A stretch of 64,000 nt of DNA from Gemmatimonadota bacterium. Lineage in GTDB: Bacteria; Gemmatimonadota; Gemmatimonadetes; Gemmatimonadales; Gemmatimonadaceae. The position numbers and the translations under genes are program-made. Where the stretch lies: the NCBI GenBank assembly GCA_003134685.1, contig PLCA01000003.1, positions 464,228 to 528,227 on the forward strand, read 5' to 3'. This document shows, in pieces, positions 44,417 through 53,020 of this stretch. Position 1 is the first letter of the stretch. Every line of letters starts with the position of its first letter. The notes under the pieces are model-generated. The model did no database searches and was not told the origin of the DNA. It saw only the letters and a program-made list of their open reading frames with translations.

Positions 44417-45507
44417 CCGCGAAGACGGTCAGGTACATCGACTGGACCCTCTGGCTAGCCATTCTGGTCCTGTCGACGTTCGTCATGCGAGGCGCGAGGC
44501 CGAACATCGAACAGGCCCACGCCTCGTTCGTGTACATCCTCATCGTCCTCGGCGCCACCGCCGGCGGCGAGCGGTGGCTCGGAATCTTCGTCGCGTTCCT
44601 CGGCCTCTTCGCGATCAACTATTTCTTCCAGCCGCCATTCGACACGCTCACCGTGAATGAGCCACTCGATGTTCTGGCGCTGGTGTCGTTTCTGGCCACC
44701 GCGCTTGTGGCGAACTACCTGCTAGCGAGGGCGCGCGCCGAGGCCGAGCGCGCGCGCAGGCACGCCGAGGAGATCGAGGCACTGTCAGCGGAGGTGCGGC
44801 ATGCCGAAGCGCTGAGAGAAGCGAGCCGCCTGAAGGACATTCTGCTGGCGTCGGTGTCACACGATCTGAGGACGCCGCTGACGGCGATACGCGCGCTGGC
44901 GCAGGACATTGCGGCCGACGGCTCCAACGCGCACGGACACGCCGAGATCATCGTCGGGCAGGCGGACAGGCTCGGCAAGATGGTGGCTGACGTGCTCGAT
45001 CTCTCGCGACTCAAGGCCGGCGCGTTCACGATGAACGCGGAGGTGAACACGGCCGAGGATCTGCTGGGCGCGACGATTCGCCAGTTCTCGGGAGTGCCGG
45101 ACGCGAAGCGCATCGAGACGGTCATCGACTATTCCCAGCCGGCGCTGCTTGGAACTTTCGATTTCGTGCAGTCACTGCGCGTGATGACGAATCTGGTAGA
45201 CAACGCGCTGCGCTGCTCGCGCGATGCGCCCGTCGTCATCACGGTGACGCAGACGAACGGTGCGCTGACTTTCCAGATCGCGGATCGCGGCCCTGGCGTT
45301 CCGGTGTCGGAGCGGGAGCGGATATTCGAGTCCTTCTATCGGCCGAATGGCGCGAGGGCTGATTCGGGTGCGTCGGGTCTCGGGCTCTCGATCGCGCGCC
45401 AGCTCGCAGTGGCGCAGGGGGGTGGTGTCAGCTACGCCGACAGGCCGGGGGGCGGGAGCATCTTCAAATTTGAGATTCCGGCGGCCAAACTCGAACCGCT
45501 CACTTAG
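44413..45507 (+). CDS. Short KdpD-like sensor histidine kinase
   Basis: A 364-residue kinase whose N-terminus has four membrane helices of the KdpD DUF4118 type (WLAILVLSTFVM, FVYILIVLGATAGG, LGIFVAFLGLFAINYFFQPP, FDTLTVNEPLDVL). A coiled-coil linker precedes HisKA with His150 in SVSHDLRTPLTAIR. The ATPase domain has NLVDNALRCS (N box), ADRGPGVP (G1) and GASGLGLSIA (G2). It lacks the large N-terminal KdpD sensor and universal-stress domains, being less than half of the normal length. It starts at GTG over the regulator stop. It may sense turgor or another membrane cue. Confidence 0.9.
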   Translation: MTAKTVRYIDWTLWLAILVLSTFVMRGARPNIEQAHASFVYILIVLGATAGGERWLGIFVAFLGLFAINYFFQPPFDTLTVNEPLDVLALVSFLATALVANYLLARARAEAERARRHAEEIEALSAEVRHAEALREASRLKDILLASVSHDLRTPLTAIRALAQDIAADGSNAHGHAEIIVGQADRLGKMVADVLDLSRLKAGAFTMNAEVNTAEDLLGATIRQFSGVPDAKRIETVIDYSQPALLGTFDFVQSLRVMTNLVDNALRCSRDAPVVITVTQTNGALTFQIADRGPGVPVSERERIFESFYRPNGARADSGASGLGLSIARQLAVAQGGGVSYADRPGGGSIFKFEIPAAKLEPLT

Positions 45508-45554
45508 CGTGCGACTACTCGCACCCACAACCTGACTCTTCTCGCAGTTGCATC

Positions 45555-46838
45555 TTAAAGTTGAGCGCGGACCCAATAACAAATCGTGTCCAGCAGCTTA
45601 TCCCGGACCGATAGCCGCCGCAGCTCCTCGCTCGTCACGCGCCGCGCGAGAGCGAGGTCAGTGATAAACGCCTCTTCCATCCGTACCGCGATCCGTTTAT
45701 CGAGCGCGACCACTCCGAACTCTGCATTGAGCGCGAAGGAGCGGGGATCGAAGTTGATGGAGCCAATGGAAGTCACGGCGCCGTCGACCACCAGTGTCTT
45801 TGTGTGAATCATCGTCGGCTGGAACTCGTACAGCTCTACCTGCCCGCCAAGCAGCGCGCGCCACGTCCGGCGGCTGGCGCGACGCACCGCCGGCTGATCA
45901 TGATACGGACCCGGCATGAGAATCTTCACGTCCACGCCACGCGCTTTCGCGGCGGAAAGGGCTTTGACAAATGGACGCGTGGGAATGAAGTAGGCGTTGC
46001 TGATCCACAACCGCCGGCTCGATCCGGCGATCAACGCCGCCATGGATCGCCGGGCGTCGCTCGTAGCATTCGTCGGATTGCTCTGAATGGCGCAGATCAC
46101 CACACTGCCGGCGCGAGCCAGGATTGGAAAGACTTTCTCTCCAATGGGAAGCTCTCCGGTTGCTTCGTTCCAGGTATCGACGAACGCAGCCTGAACCACG
46201 GCCACCGCCGGTCCCGCGATGCGCACGTGCGTATCGCGCCAGTGCGCCGGAGAATCTCCGTTTCCGTCCCATTCGTCAGCGATGCCCACGCCACCGGTGA
46301 ACGCGAGCACGCCGTCGACGATGAGGAGCTTCCTGTGACTTCGGTGGTTGTACTTCGCCCAGTTGAACCACTGGATCGCCCGGAACCAGCGGACTCTACA
46401 TCCGGCCTCGCGCATTTTGGCGATGAGTTCGGGCCGTATTGTCTTGCTGCCCCTGCTATCGAGGACAACGCGCACCTCGATGCCGCGGCGCGCCGCCGCG
46501 GAGAGCGCATCGGCAAACCTGTCCGGCACACGGCCGGACTCGTAGATGAAGGTCGAGAAGTAGATGCTTTCGCGCGCGGCCGCCATTGCTTCGAACAGAG
46601 CCGGAAATATCTCGACCCCATTCTGCAGGAGAGTCATCTCGTTGTCGCCCAGGACGTGCTGGGAGACTGCGCCCGCAAGCGCGCGCATAAACGCGTCAGC
46701 ATCCTTCTCGATCAGCGGAACGGAAACGACCGCGTCGTCGCGGTTGGCTTCGGCGTTCACGATCACCGTCAGGTAGACGAACCCGGCGGCGACAAGGATC
46801 AACAGAAGCGCGACGATCGCCAGAATCGAGATTAGCAA
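45555..46838 (-). CDS. Cardiolipin synthase-like phospholipase D protein
   Basis: A 427-residue membrane-bound transphosphatidylase. An N-terminal helix (LISILAIVALLLILVAAGFV) is followed by two PLD halves: HRSHRKLLIVDG near residue 165 and MIHTKTLVVDGAVTSIGSIN near residue 350, both with the intact H-K-D pattern. The enzyme joins two phosphatidylglycerols to cardiolipin and glycerol at the inner membrane. Only one membrane helix is visible, where many Cls enzymes have two. Length is slightly short but normal for ClsB/ClsC-like forms. The nearest gene upstream is YncE-like, same strand. Confidence 0.92.
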   Translation of the reverse strand: MLISILAIVALLLILVAAGFVYLTVIVNAEANRDDAVVSVPLIEKDADAFMRALAGAVSQHVLGDNEMTLLQNGVEIFPALFEAMAAARESIYFSTFIYESGRVPDRFADALSAAARRGIEVRVVLDSRGSKTIRPELIAKMREAGCRVRWFRAIQWFNWAKYNHRSHRKLLIVDGVLAFTGGVGIADEWDGNGDSPAHWRDTHVRIAGPAVAVVQAAFVDTWNEATGELPIGEKVFPILARAGSVVICAIQSNPTNATSDARRSMAALIAGSSRRLWISNAYFIPTRPFVKALSAAKARGVDVKILMPGPYHDQPAVRRASRRTWRALLGGQVELYEFQPTMIHTKTLVVDGAVTSIGSINFDPRSFALNAEFGVVALDKRIAVRMEEAFITDLALARRVTSEELRRLSVRDKLLDTICYWVRAQL

Positions 46839-46852
46839 GGCTCAGGCGACCC

Positions 46853-47884
46853 CTAGTGTGACCCCACCGGCTCCACGACCATGACCATGAACGACCCCGG
46901 AACCACCGGCGCGCGACGCCGCGGGTTTGCCGCCGTCGAATCCGCGGGAACCGGTCCGAACTTGGCCGAGACGACGTAGATCCGGTGCGTTGCCGGGTCG
47001 AGGCCCATGTTCCGACCGCCTTCCGCGGTCTGCACGGTTTGGAGGACGCGGTAGCTGTCGGGCGAATCCTGGTGGATCACCGTGAGCGTCCCGTCCACGT
47101 TCGAGGCGTACGCATCGCGGAAAACGGGATCGTAGCCCGCGCCGTCGACGCCTCGCCCGATCGGGACCGTCGCGACTACTGTTCCGTTCTTGTAGTCAGA
47201 GATCGCCATCACTCCGCTCCGGCAGCCGCTGAACAACCTGTGGTGCCGCGTGTCGATCGCCATCGAGACCGGATTCTTGCACGGCGCGGTCGACCACCGG
47301 CGCGTCACTGTCAGGGTCCTGGCGTCTATCTCCACGATCTGGCTGCTGTCCACGAGATTCGCGTAGATCTTTCCGTTCCGCGCCGACTGCCCGTACTCGG
47401 GCTTGCCGCCGAGCGGGATGTTGGTGACGAGCGTCCCCATGTGCGCATCGACGACAGTCGATGAGTTGGCATCGCCGTTGAACGAGAAGATGCGCTTCGA
47501 AGTGGGATCGTAGATAATCGCGTCCGCGTCTTCCGCCGCTGGAATCCGGGCGAGCGTCTTGTAGGTCTTGAGATCGAACATGACAATGGAGCTGTCGTTC
47601 CCCGATGTCGCAAAGCCGTGGCCCGTCGCCGGGGCCACTGCGGTGCCGTGTGCTCCGTTGATTCCCGTGACTTCGGCAATCAGGCGTCCGCTGTTCATGT
47701 CGACCACCATCACTCGATTTTGCCTGCCGATGAACACCCTGTGATTGGGCGCGTCGGGAACTACATAGTCCCAGCCGCCGTCACCGCCGACATTGTAGGT
47801 GTGTGTGATCTCGTATGATTGCGATGATTGCGCGGCCAGCAAAGGTGCCGCGACGACTGACAGCAGCAGGATCGATCGACGCAT
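46853..47884 (-). CDS. Secreted YncE/YVTN-type beta-propeller protein
   Basis: A 343-residue exported protein, signal RRSILLLSVVAAPLLAAQ. The mature part is a seven-blade propeller of YVTN/NHL type: HRVFIGRQNRVMVVDMNSGR, GHGFATSGNDSSIVMFDLKT, KRIFSFNGDANSSTVVDAHM, RHHRLFSGCRSGVMAISDYK and HRIYVVSAKFGPV. Such proteins are usually scaffolds without catalytic residues. A C-terminal stretch rich in Pro and Arg precedes the end. Function unknown. Confidence 0.88.
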   Translation of the reverse strand: MRRSILLLSVVAAPLLAAQSSQSYEITHTYNVGGDGGWDYVVPDAPNHRVFIGRQNRVMVVDMNSGRLIAEVTGINGAHGTAVAPATGHGFATSGNDSSIVMFDLKTYKTLARIPAAEDADAIIYDPTSKRIFSFNGDANSSTVVDAHMGTLVTNIPLGGKPEYGQSARNGKIYANLVDSSQIVEIDARTLTVTRRWSTAPCKNPVSMAIDTRHHRLFSGCRSGVMAISDYKNGTVVATVPIGRGVDGAGYDPVFRDAYASNVDGTLTVIHQDSPDSYRVLQTVQTAEGGRNMGLDPATHRIYVVSAKFGPVPADSTAANPRRRAPVVPGSFMVMVVEPVGSH

Positions 47885-48038
47885 CTATGTTCCTCTCGGA
47901 AAAGTTGGTCGGCGCGTTGTGGGCTACTCGCGCCAATCTTCGGTCGAACGATACCGCAACCTGCTGGTTAGCGGGCATGCTTGTCATTCTCGCGACAGGT
48001 CGGCGCGAACCAAAGCGCGAGGGATGAGCGAGCGTGCG

Positions 48039-48072
48039 AAAACTCCGCGGACTTACTGATCCGCGGAGTTTT
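48039..48072 (-). terminator. Perfect rho-independent terminator
   Basis: AAAACTCCGCGGA (48039-48051) and TCCGCGGAGTTTT (48060-48072) form a 13-bp stem with an eight-base loop; T-runs exist on both strands. It ends the transcript of the small gene at 48119-48358 on the minus strand. The rest of 47885-48118 shows nothing else. Confidence 0.85.
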
Positions 48073-48118
48073 CACTGCTGGAGACCTACCTGGAAGGGCT
48101 GAACAACTCACAACATTG

Positions 48119-48358
48119 TCAGCCTATGGTTCTCTGCCTGGGCATCGTGGATGCTTCGGAGGTCGGTGATCCCGGCTCCACGAGGCGTGGATGCTCGGTC
48201 CCATGGGGAAAAACCTCGTATTTCCACTGGATGTGCGCCATCCGGTCCAGCAGCTTGTCGAATTCTTCGGGAGAGAGGGAAGTACAGAAGCGCGCGACTC
48301 GTCGCGCGATCTCACGACGCGCGGCGGCGATTGCTTCTAATTTTCGTCGGTCATCCAT
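48119..48358 (-). CDS. Small conserved hypothetical protein
   Basis: ATG 48358 gives a 79-residue, strongly charged protein: DDRRKLEAIAAARREIARRV, ARFCTSLSPEEFDKLLDRMA and HIQWKYEVFPHG. The first 50 residues look like two amphipathic helices. A longer frame upstream is possible but shows no sense. I do not recognise it. It is followed by a perfect terminator. Confidence 0.6.
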   Translation of the reverse strand: MDDRRKLEAIAAARREIARRVARFCTSLSPEEFDKLLDRMAHIQWKYEVFPHGTEHPRLVEPGSPTSEASTMPRQRTIG

Positions 48359-48532
48359 GTGACGTTGGTCTGAGCTGGATTGAAGCTGCACCCTCGTTGC
48401 AAGAACTGTCCCGCCCAGCGCGCTGAGTCGGCTCAGAAACCAACTTCGCGCTACATCAGTTCCTTCCGTCCGCCATTCTTTCCAAGCTTTGCCCCACACG
48501 TCGATGTCGTTCTCAATCAGGATTTCGCCCGA

Positions 48533-48718
48533 TCACTCGTTCGGGTCACGCTCGAAGCGCGCGTCCCTTTTATTCCAGCGATGCATTTGATGGCAAGCTG
48601 GACACTCGACCGGATCCATCTCCTCGATGGGAGATGCCTCGAAGGTCTGCGGATCCATCGAGAAACCGGTGTAGATCATTTTTCCCGTCGTCGGACACTT
48701 GATCAATATGCGGTTCAC
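48533..48718 (-). CDS. Small zinc-ribbon protein
   Basis: A 61-residue protein (NRILIKCPTTGKMIYTGFSM, DPVECPACHQMHRW) with one CPTTGK knuckle and one CPACH knuckle, a four-ligand zinc ribbon of a type common in bacteria as a stand-alone hypothetical. Start GTG 48718 with GAGGA four bases upstream. Role unknown. Confidence 0.75.
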   Translation of the reverse strand: MNRILIKCPTTGKMIYTGFSMDPQTFEASPIEEMDPVECPACHQMHRWNKRDARFERDPNE

Positions 48719-48803
48719 ACTTTCCTCGATCCGAGCTGAGCCGGATACCTCCGTTGCAAGGAGGGTTCCGCGTTTTCCCAGAGATGATGAACCGGCGCCG
48801 GAG

Positions 48804-49505
48804 CTATCTCACACATTTTACCTTCGCCTTGACGGCAACGGTCTGTGGAGTTGGGGACATTTGGTTCGACACCACGAAATGATAGGTGCCGGGTCCAGGC
48901 AGAGCGTAGTCGAGAGTGGTCTCGGATCCCCTGAACGTTTCCCATTGTGACGGCGCGATCGCCGCCGGGTTGGCGTGCCAGAAGACGTAGTCGTCGTCGG
49001 TGAGCAAGAACACCTCAATGTTGCGCCCGAATCCGCCGATACCCTTGGTCGAGCCGACGAGCCTGCACTTCTGATCGGTTTCCGGAACCTCGAACTTGTA
49101 CTGAAGCGCGTCGCGGGACTGGATGCTCGCTCCCTTGGTGTCGGCGACCTTGATGGTGATCAGAGCCGATGACGCAGTCGAAGCCGCGGGCGCCGACGAG
49201 ACCGATTGCGGAAGCGTTCCGATCGCCATCGCGGGCTCACTCACCGGCTCTGTCCTGGGCTCGGGCGCGTCGGCGTACTGAGTAGCTCTCGCCGGTTCGG
49301 CGCGGGCTTCAGCGGGAGTCCCCTGAATGAGAAACGACATCACGCCGTACGCGACGACCAATCCCGCGGCGACGCCGAGGCGCGCTTTGGTGTCGCCGGG
49401 ATCAGTGCTCGGCGGCGCGTTTTTCGACAGGTCCCAGCCGCACTGCTTGCACTCTTTGTCGTCGGCTGACATCGGCTCGCCGCAGAAATTGCAGTACTTC
49501 TTCAC
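48804..49505 (-). CDS. Zinc-ribbon membrane protein with extracytoplasmic beta domain
   Basis: Start GTG 49505 is chosen because AAGGA precedes it and it begins directly with KKYCNFCGEPMSADDKECKQ then CGWDL, a four-Cys zinc ribbon. A single membrane helix (RLGVAAGLVVAYGVMSFLIQ) follows, then a Pro/Ala-rich linker and a C-terminal beta domain of about 110 residues (ALITIKVADTKGASIQSRDA; VFLLTDDDYVFWHANPAAI; GPGTYHFVVSNQM). The layout suggests cytoplasmic zinc sensing or redox joined to an outside domain, but no known family fits. 233 residues. Confidence 0.75.
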   Translation of the reverse strand: MKKYCNFCGEPMSADDKECKQCGWDLSKNAPPSTDPGDTKARLGVAAGLVVAYGVMSFLIQGTPAEARAEPARATQYADAPEPRTEPVSEPAMAIGTLPQSVSSAPAASTASSALITIKVADTKGASIQSRDALQYKFEVPETDQKCRLVGSTKGIGGFGRNIEVFLLTDDDYVFWHANPAAIAPSQWETFRGSETTLDYALPGPGTYHFVVSNQMSPTPQTVAVKAKVKCVR

Positions 49506-49735
49506 GCTCGTTCCTTGGGCGCCATCGTGCCTCGCGCCGGCCGTTAGTTGTTGGAGACTCAACCCTTTTTAGTGGTCGAGATTCTCGGTTGTGAGTGGTG
49601 GAGACCTACGTATCAGGACGAGTCAGTTTCCGGCTGGCAAACTCGCCGGACGTTTGTTGTCGCCCGCGGCCCGCAAGCATACTCCGGCGGGAATCCGGAG
49701 CGCTGTCCCGTTAGGGTTCCGCATCATTCCAGCGG

Positions 49736-50779
49736 ATGCTCCGTATGGCAGCGCGAGTCAGACTCGCAGCGGGCGCCGCAACCGTTTTTGGCTTCTCTCA
49801 GATTGCGTGCGCGAAGATTCCTCCCACTACCGACACGAGCGCCGCCCGGCCGTCGTTCACGAGCGCGGGCGCAAAGGCGCCTTCGCTTTCCAGCGCGGAT
49901 TCCACTGACCCTGTAACGCAGGTGTCGATGCGGAAGGTCGACTTCTACATCATCCCCAACGCCGCCCTCCGCATTCGGACGCTCCGGGGCAACATGCGTC
50001 CCGTGCACGGCGGGCCGATCACGTTCGACGACAAGAACGCGTTCGTGATAGACATGGACTACGCCGAGATCGGACTCAATGGCACCGACCTCACGACGCT
50101 GATGAACAACTACATCTTCGCGTATCCGGGCGCGCCGCTGAAGAATCTGAAGATCCGCACGTCGGGCTCACAGGTAGTTCAGGCGGGGGTGATGCACAAG
50201 ATCCTCGACATACCGTTCGAGATCACGGCGGATGTCTCCGTCACCCCCGAGGGCCTCATCAAGCTTCATCCGGTAAAGACCCGCATACTCGGCGTCAATG
50301 GTGACGATCTCATGAAGGCGCTTCACCTCTCGCTCGAAAAGATTCTGGATCTGAGCAAGGCGAAGGGCGTGACCGTAAACGGAAACGATCTCTTTCTCGA
50401 CCCGGTGCGTATCCTCCCTCCGCCGGTCATCGCAGGCCACGCCACGGCGATCAGAGTGGACGGCGACCAGCTTGTCCAGACGTTCGGCTCAATTGGAGCC
50501 AAGCCGCCGCTACTCCCGCCGGACACCTCCGCCGGAGCGTACATGTTTTTCAAGGGAGGATCGCTCCATTTCGGCAAGCTGCTCATGCTCGACGCGGAGA
50601 TGCAGATCGTGGATCTGCGTCCATCGGCGTTTTTCGACTTCTCGCTCGACCGGTACCACGAGCAGCTCGTGGCGGGCTATGAGCGGACGCTGGCTGATAT
50701 GGGGCTCGAGGTATATATGCTCGGGCTTGATAAGCTGGGGTCGGCTTCGGCGGGGCCGGCGTCCCCTTCCTTGAAATAG
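49736..50779 (+). CDS. Conserved lipoprotein of unknown function
   Basis: A 347-residue protein with an N-terminal signal ending FGFSQIAC-AK (probable lipidation). The mature part has repeated beta-rich segments: VDFYIIPNAALRIRTLRGNM, PITFDDKNAFVIDMDYAEIG, TDLTTLMNNYIFAYPGAPLK, VSVTPEGLIKLHPVKTRILG and MLDAEMQIVDLRPSAFFDFS. This may be a lipid-binding or LolA/DUF-type shell domain; no catalytic motif is visible. It recurs as a hypothetical in related bacteria, but I cannot name the family. Ends beside a repeat hairpin. Confidence 0.7.
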   Translation: MLRMAARVRLAAGAATVFGFSQIACAKIPPTTDTSAARPSFTSAGAKAPSLSSADSTDPVTQVSMRKVDFYIIPNAALRIRTLRGNMRPVHGGPITFDDKNAFVIDMDYAEIGLNGTDLTTLMNNYIFAYPGAPLKNLKIRTSGSQVVQAGVMHKILDIPFEITADVSVTPEGLIKLHPVKTRILGVNGDDLMKALHLSLEKILDLSKAKGVTVNGNDLFLDPVRILPPPVIAGHATAIRVDGDQLVQTFGSIGAKPPLLPPDTSAGAYMFFKGGSLHFGKLLMLDAEMQIVDLRPSAFFDFSLDRYHEQLVAGYERTLADMGLEVYMLGLDKLGSASAGPASPSLK

Positions 50780-50781
50780 CA

Positions 50782-50831
50782 AACTGCAACTGAACGAGAG
50801 GTCAGCTCCCGTTGCAGTGGCAGTTGCAGTT
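50782..50831. repeat. Short relative of the 18878-19074 repeat
   Basis: AACTGCAACTGAACGAGAGG at 50782-50801 is identical to the first 20 bases of the larger element; CAGTTGCAGTT (50821-50831) closes it as an inverted repeat. It sits between two convergent genes and can fold as a hairpin. Confidence 0.75.
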
Positions 50832-51312
50832 AGACCTGCGCGATCTGTGGCTCCGCGGGCGTGCGGGGGCGGCCCCGACCCGGCGGCTGCGAGATCTTCT
50901 CCACGACGAGAGCTATCTCCTGCTCCGTGACGGTGCTGTCCGTCGCTGAAGCGCGCGCAATGTCCGCCTGGGAGATGATGCCGAGGCAACGTCCGCTGGC
51001 GTCGACGATCGGAATCCGGCGGATCTGGAGCTCGGCCATTTTCTGCTCGACGTCCCTCAGGTCGTCGTCCGGTGCGCAGCAGCTCGCCGCCGGCGTCATC
51101 AGGTCGTTCAGCTTGGTGGTGGACTCCTTGCCCGTCGCGATTCCGCGCACGGCGAGATCCCGATCGGTCACGATCCCGACGACGCTTCCCGCATCATCCA
51201 CGATCGGAACGCATCCGCAGTCGCGGTCGCGCATCACCCGCGCGGCGTCCCGCGCGGTCTGGTCCGGCCGGCAACACTCGGGATCCCTGGTCATAATGTC
51301 GCGTGCTCTCAT
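50830..51312 (-). CDS. CBS-domain pair protein
   Basis: ATG 51312, preceded by GGAGGA three bases away, gives 160 residues with two CBS domains: RARDIMTRDPECCRPDQTAR, VPIVDDAGSVVGIVTDRDLA and LNDLMTPAASCCAPDDDLRD, IPIVDASGRCLGIISQADIA. CBS pairs bind adenosyl ligands (AMP, ATP, SAM) and regulate partner proteins. Unusual double Cys pairs (CC) occur at the same place in both domains. A basic Pro-rich tail ends the protein. Confidence 0.93.
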   Translation of the reverse strand: MRARDIMTRDPECCRPDQTARDAARVMRDRDCGCVPIVDDAGSVVGIVTDRDLAVRGIATGKESTTKLNDLMTPAASCCAPDDDLRDVEQKMAELQIRRIPIVDASGRCLGIISQADIARASATDSTVTEQEIALVVEKISQPPGRGRPRTPAEPQIAQV

Positions 51313-51449
51313 CGTTCCTCCTGATTCACTCTGACGGCGTTGGTGATTCTTAACGCACGGCGCGTGCCCATACAGCGGAGTCGTGCGCCGAGGCTCCGGC
51401 TCCCTGCTTCGGTTTTGTGGATGCTTCGGACTTTTTCGATCCCACCCGA

Positions 51450-52418
51450 TCAGATCCGGGAAGACGGCGGTGGTCTCCACCCACTCGGCCGCTCGAGAGC
51501 AGCCCGGTCCCACTTCGCGAGATTGGCGGCGGCCTCGTAGGTACTCTGAAGAAACTCGAGCAGCGCACCCTCGGGGTCCGTAGACGTGCGGACGCTCTCG
51601 TACGGCAGAAACCACTCGTGCATTACGGGGTGATAGTATGCGGCGGCGGGCCGCACGGGCGCGACATCGCAGCCCGGCGGCTCGGGATACGAGTAGGCAT
51701 AGAACGCCGGCTCAGCGACCGGGCTCCCGACCATTCCCGGCCACCAGCCCGCGCTGATGCATTCGTGCGAATAGCCTTCGCGCGCCACATAGTCCGGACA
51801 GTTGGGAATGCCTCCGGGATGCTGCGGCGCCGGACGTCCCGAGAATCGCGTACACGAGAGGTCGAACCCGCCCCACCAGAAATGCGACGGACTCGATTTG
51901 CCGATGAATCGCCCCCGAAATCTCTTGAGCACGCGATCGGCCTGGACGAGAATCTGCCAGCAGCGATGCGCCGCATCAGGATCGTACGACGCGTGCGTGC
52001 GATCCTCGGTGAACCGCATGGTGTCCGCCATCTCGACGGGCACCGGCATGATCTTCACCTCGATGCCAAGTGAGCGGAGCATCGACATGTACGCGGCGTA
52101 GAAGTCCGCGACTGACTGCGCCACCAGTGGGAGGGCGCGAGTGTCTCCGTCGCTCGTCCGAGCGACCAGCTTGTGGTTAGTGAAGTCGAAGCTGATGTCG
52201 AAAGTGCGGCCATCAAACGGCATTGGCGAAGTGGTCAGGCCTCGCTCGGTGACGTACATCACGACCTGCCACCAGTGGTTCTGCATCGGCGCCAGGGCGA
52301 GGCGAGTCTTGCCGACGATCTGCGTCCAGCGATGCAGCGTCGTTTGGGTCGGCGCCCACTCATCGAGCGTGAGCTTTGGCCAAGTCTGCGTCTTCCGTTC
52401 CGATAGCGTCTCGATCAC
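51450..52418 (-). CDS. DUF5996 family protein
   Basis: GTG 52418 starts IETLSERKTQTWPKLTLDEW, APTQTTLHRWTQIVGKTRLA, the usual beginning of DUF5996 proteins; an extra upstream part is a shadow. The 322 residues contain PMQNHWWQVVMYVTERGLTT, PFDGRTFDISFDFTNHKLVA, SHFWWGGFDLSCTRFSGR and the HP-x-GIPN blocks. Members are about 300 residues, conserved in many phyla, with no known function. The Trp/His-rich pocket suggests a ligand-binding or enzymatic role. No signal peptide. Confidence 0.85.
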   Translation of the reverse strand: MIETLSERKTQTWPKLTLDEWAPTQTTLHRWTQIVGKTRLALAPMQNHWWQVVMYVTERGLTTSPMPFDGRTFDISFDFTNHKLVARTSDGDTRALPLVAQSVADFYAAYMSMLRSLGIEVKIMPVPVEMADTMRFTEDRTHASYDPDAAHRCWQILVQADRVLKRFRGRFIGKSSPSHFWWGGFDLSCTRFSGRPAPQHPGGIPNCPDYVAREGYSHECISAGWWPGMVGSPVAEPAFYAYSYPEPPGCDVAPVRPAAAYYHPVMHEWFLPYESVRTSTDPEGALLEFLQSTYEAAANLAKWDRAALERPSGWRPPPSSRI

Positions 52419-52514
52419 ACCTGATATTCTACATTGCGGCGCTCGGAGGTGTCGAGGTCCACCTCGAACGAGCATATTCACTGATCGGAGCGCTCGGCCT
52501 CTCCTGATCTTCAA

Positions 52515-52979
52515 ATGAAACGATCGATTCTGATTTCTACCGCGATCATCTCACTGACCGGATGCGCAAGCCCGAAGGCTCCCGCATCAACGCACGCGTA
52601 TGTTCCGCGTATCCGCGAGATCACCATCACGACTGTCCCGCTTCTGGTGAGGGAGCAGGTGAGCACATTTCCATTCCTGGCTAAGGATTTTGGGAAAGGC
52701 GGGGTGCTCGAGGGAAAGGAGGTCTACGCGTTCTCGCCAAGCACCGTCACGGTAGTGGAGGGAGACACGATCCAATTCACGTTGATCAATCCCGAGGACG
52801 ACGATCACTCGTTCGCGCTGCCGGATTTGGTGGTGCCACTTCCACCGCAGCAGACGGCCCGGGTCACCTATATCGCGAAGCACGCCGGTATCTATCCGAT
52901 CCTTTGCACGATTCCCAAACATCTGCCGATGATGTCCGGTCAGTTTATCGTGCTCGCGGGCACGAGTATGGCAGACTGA
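52515..52979 (+). CDS. Cupredoxin-domain lipoprotein
   Basis: A 154-residue lipoprotein (signal KRSILISTAIISLTGCAS, Cys17). The C-terminal cupredoxin fold has the copper ligands His in DDDHSFALPDL, Cys in YPILCTIPKHLPMM, with His and Met following in the same loop (C-x4-H-x3-M). Blue copper proteins carry single electrons in the periplasm. With the diheme cytochrome c and the Rieske proteins a few kb away, it belongs to a redox-rich neighbourhood. The ligand spacing is type-1 like. Confidence 0.85.
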   Translation: MKRSILISTAIISLTGCASPKAPASTHAYVPRIREITITTVPLLVREQVSTFPFLAKDFGKGGVLEGKEVYAFSPSTVTVVEGDTIQFTLINPEDDDHSFALPDLVVPLPPQQTARVTYIAKHAGIYPILCTIPKHLPMMSGQFIVLAGTSMAD

Positions 52980-53020
52980 AGATTCTCCACCGCTAGCCAC
53001 AACGCTCAGGAGCCGTTCCG

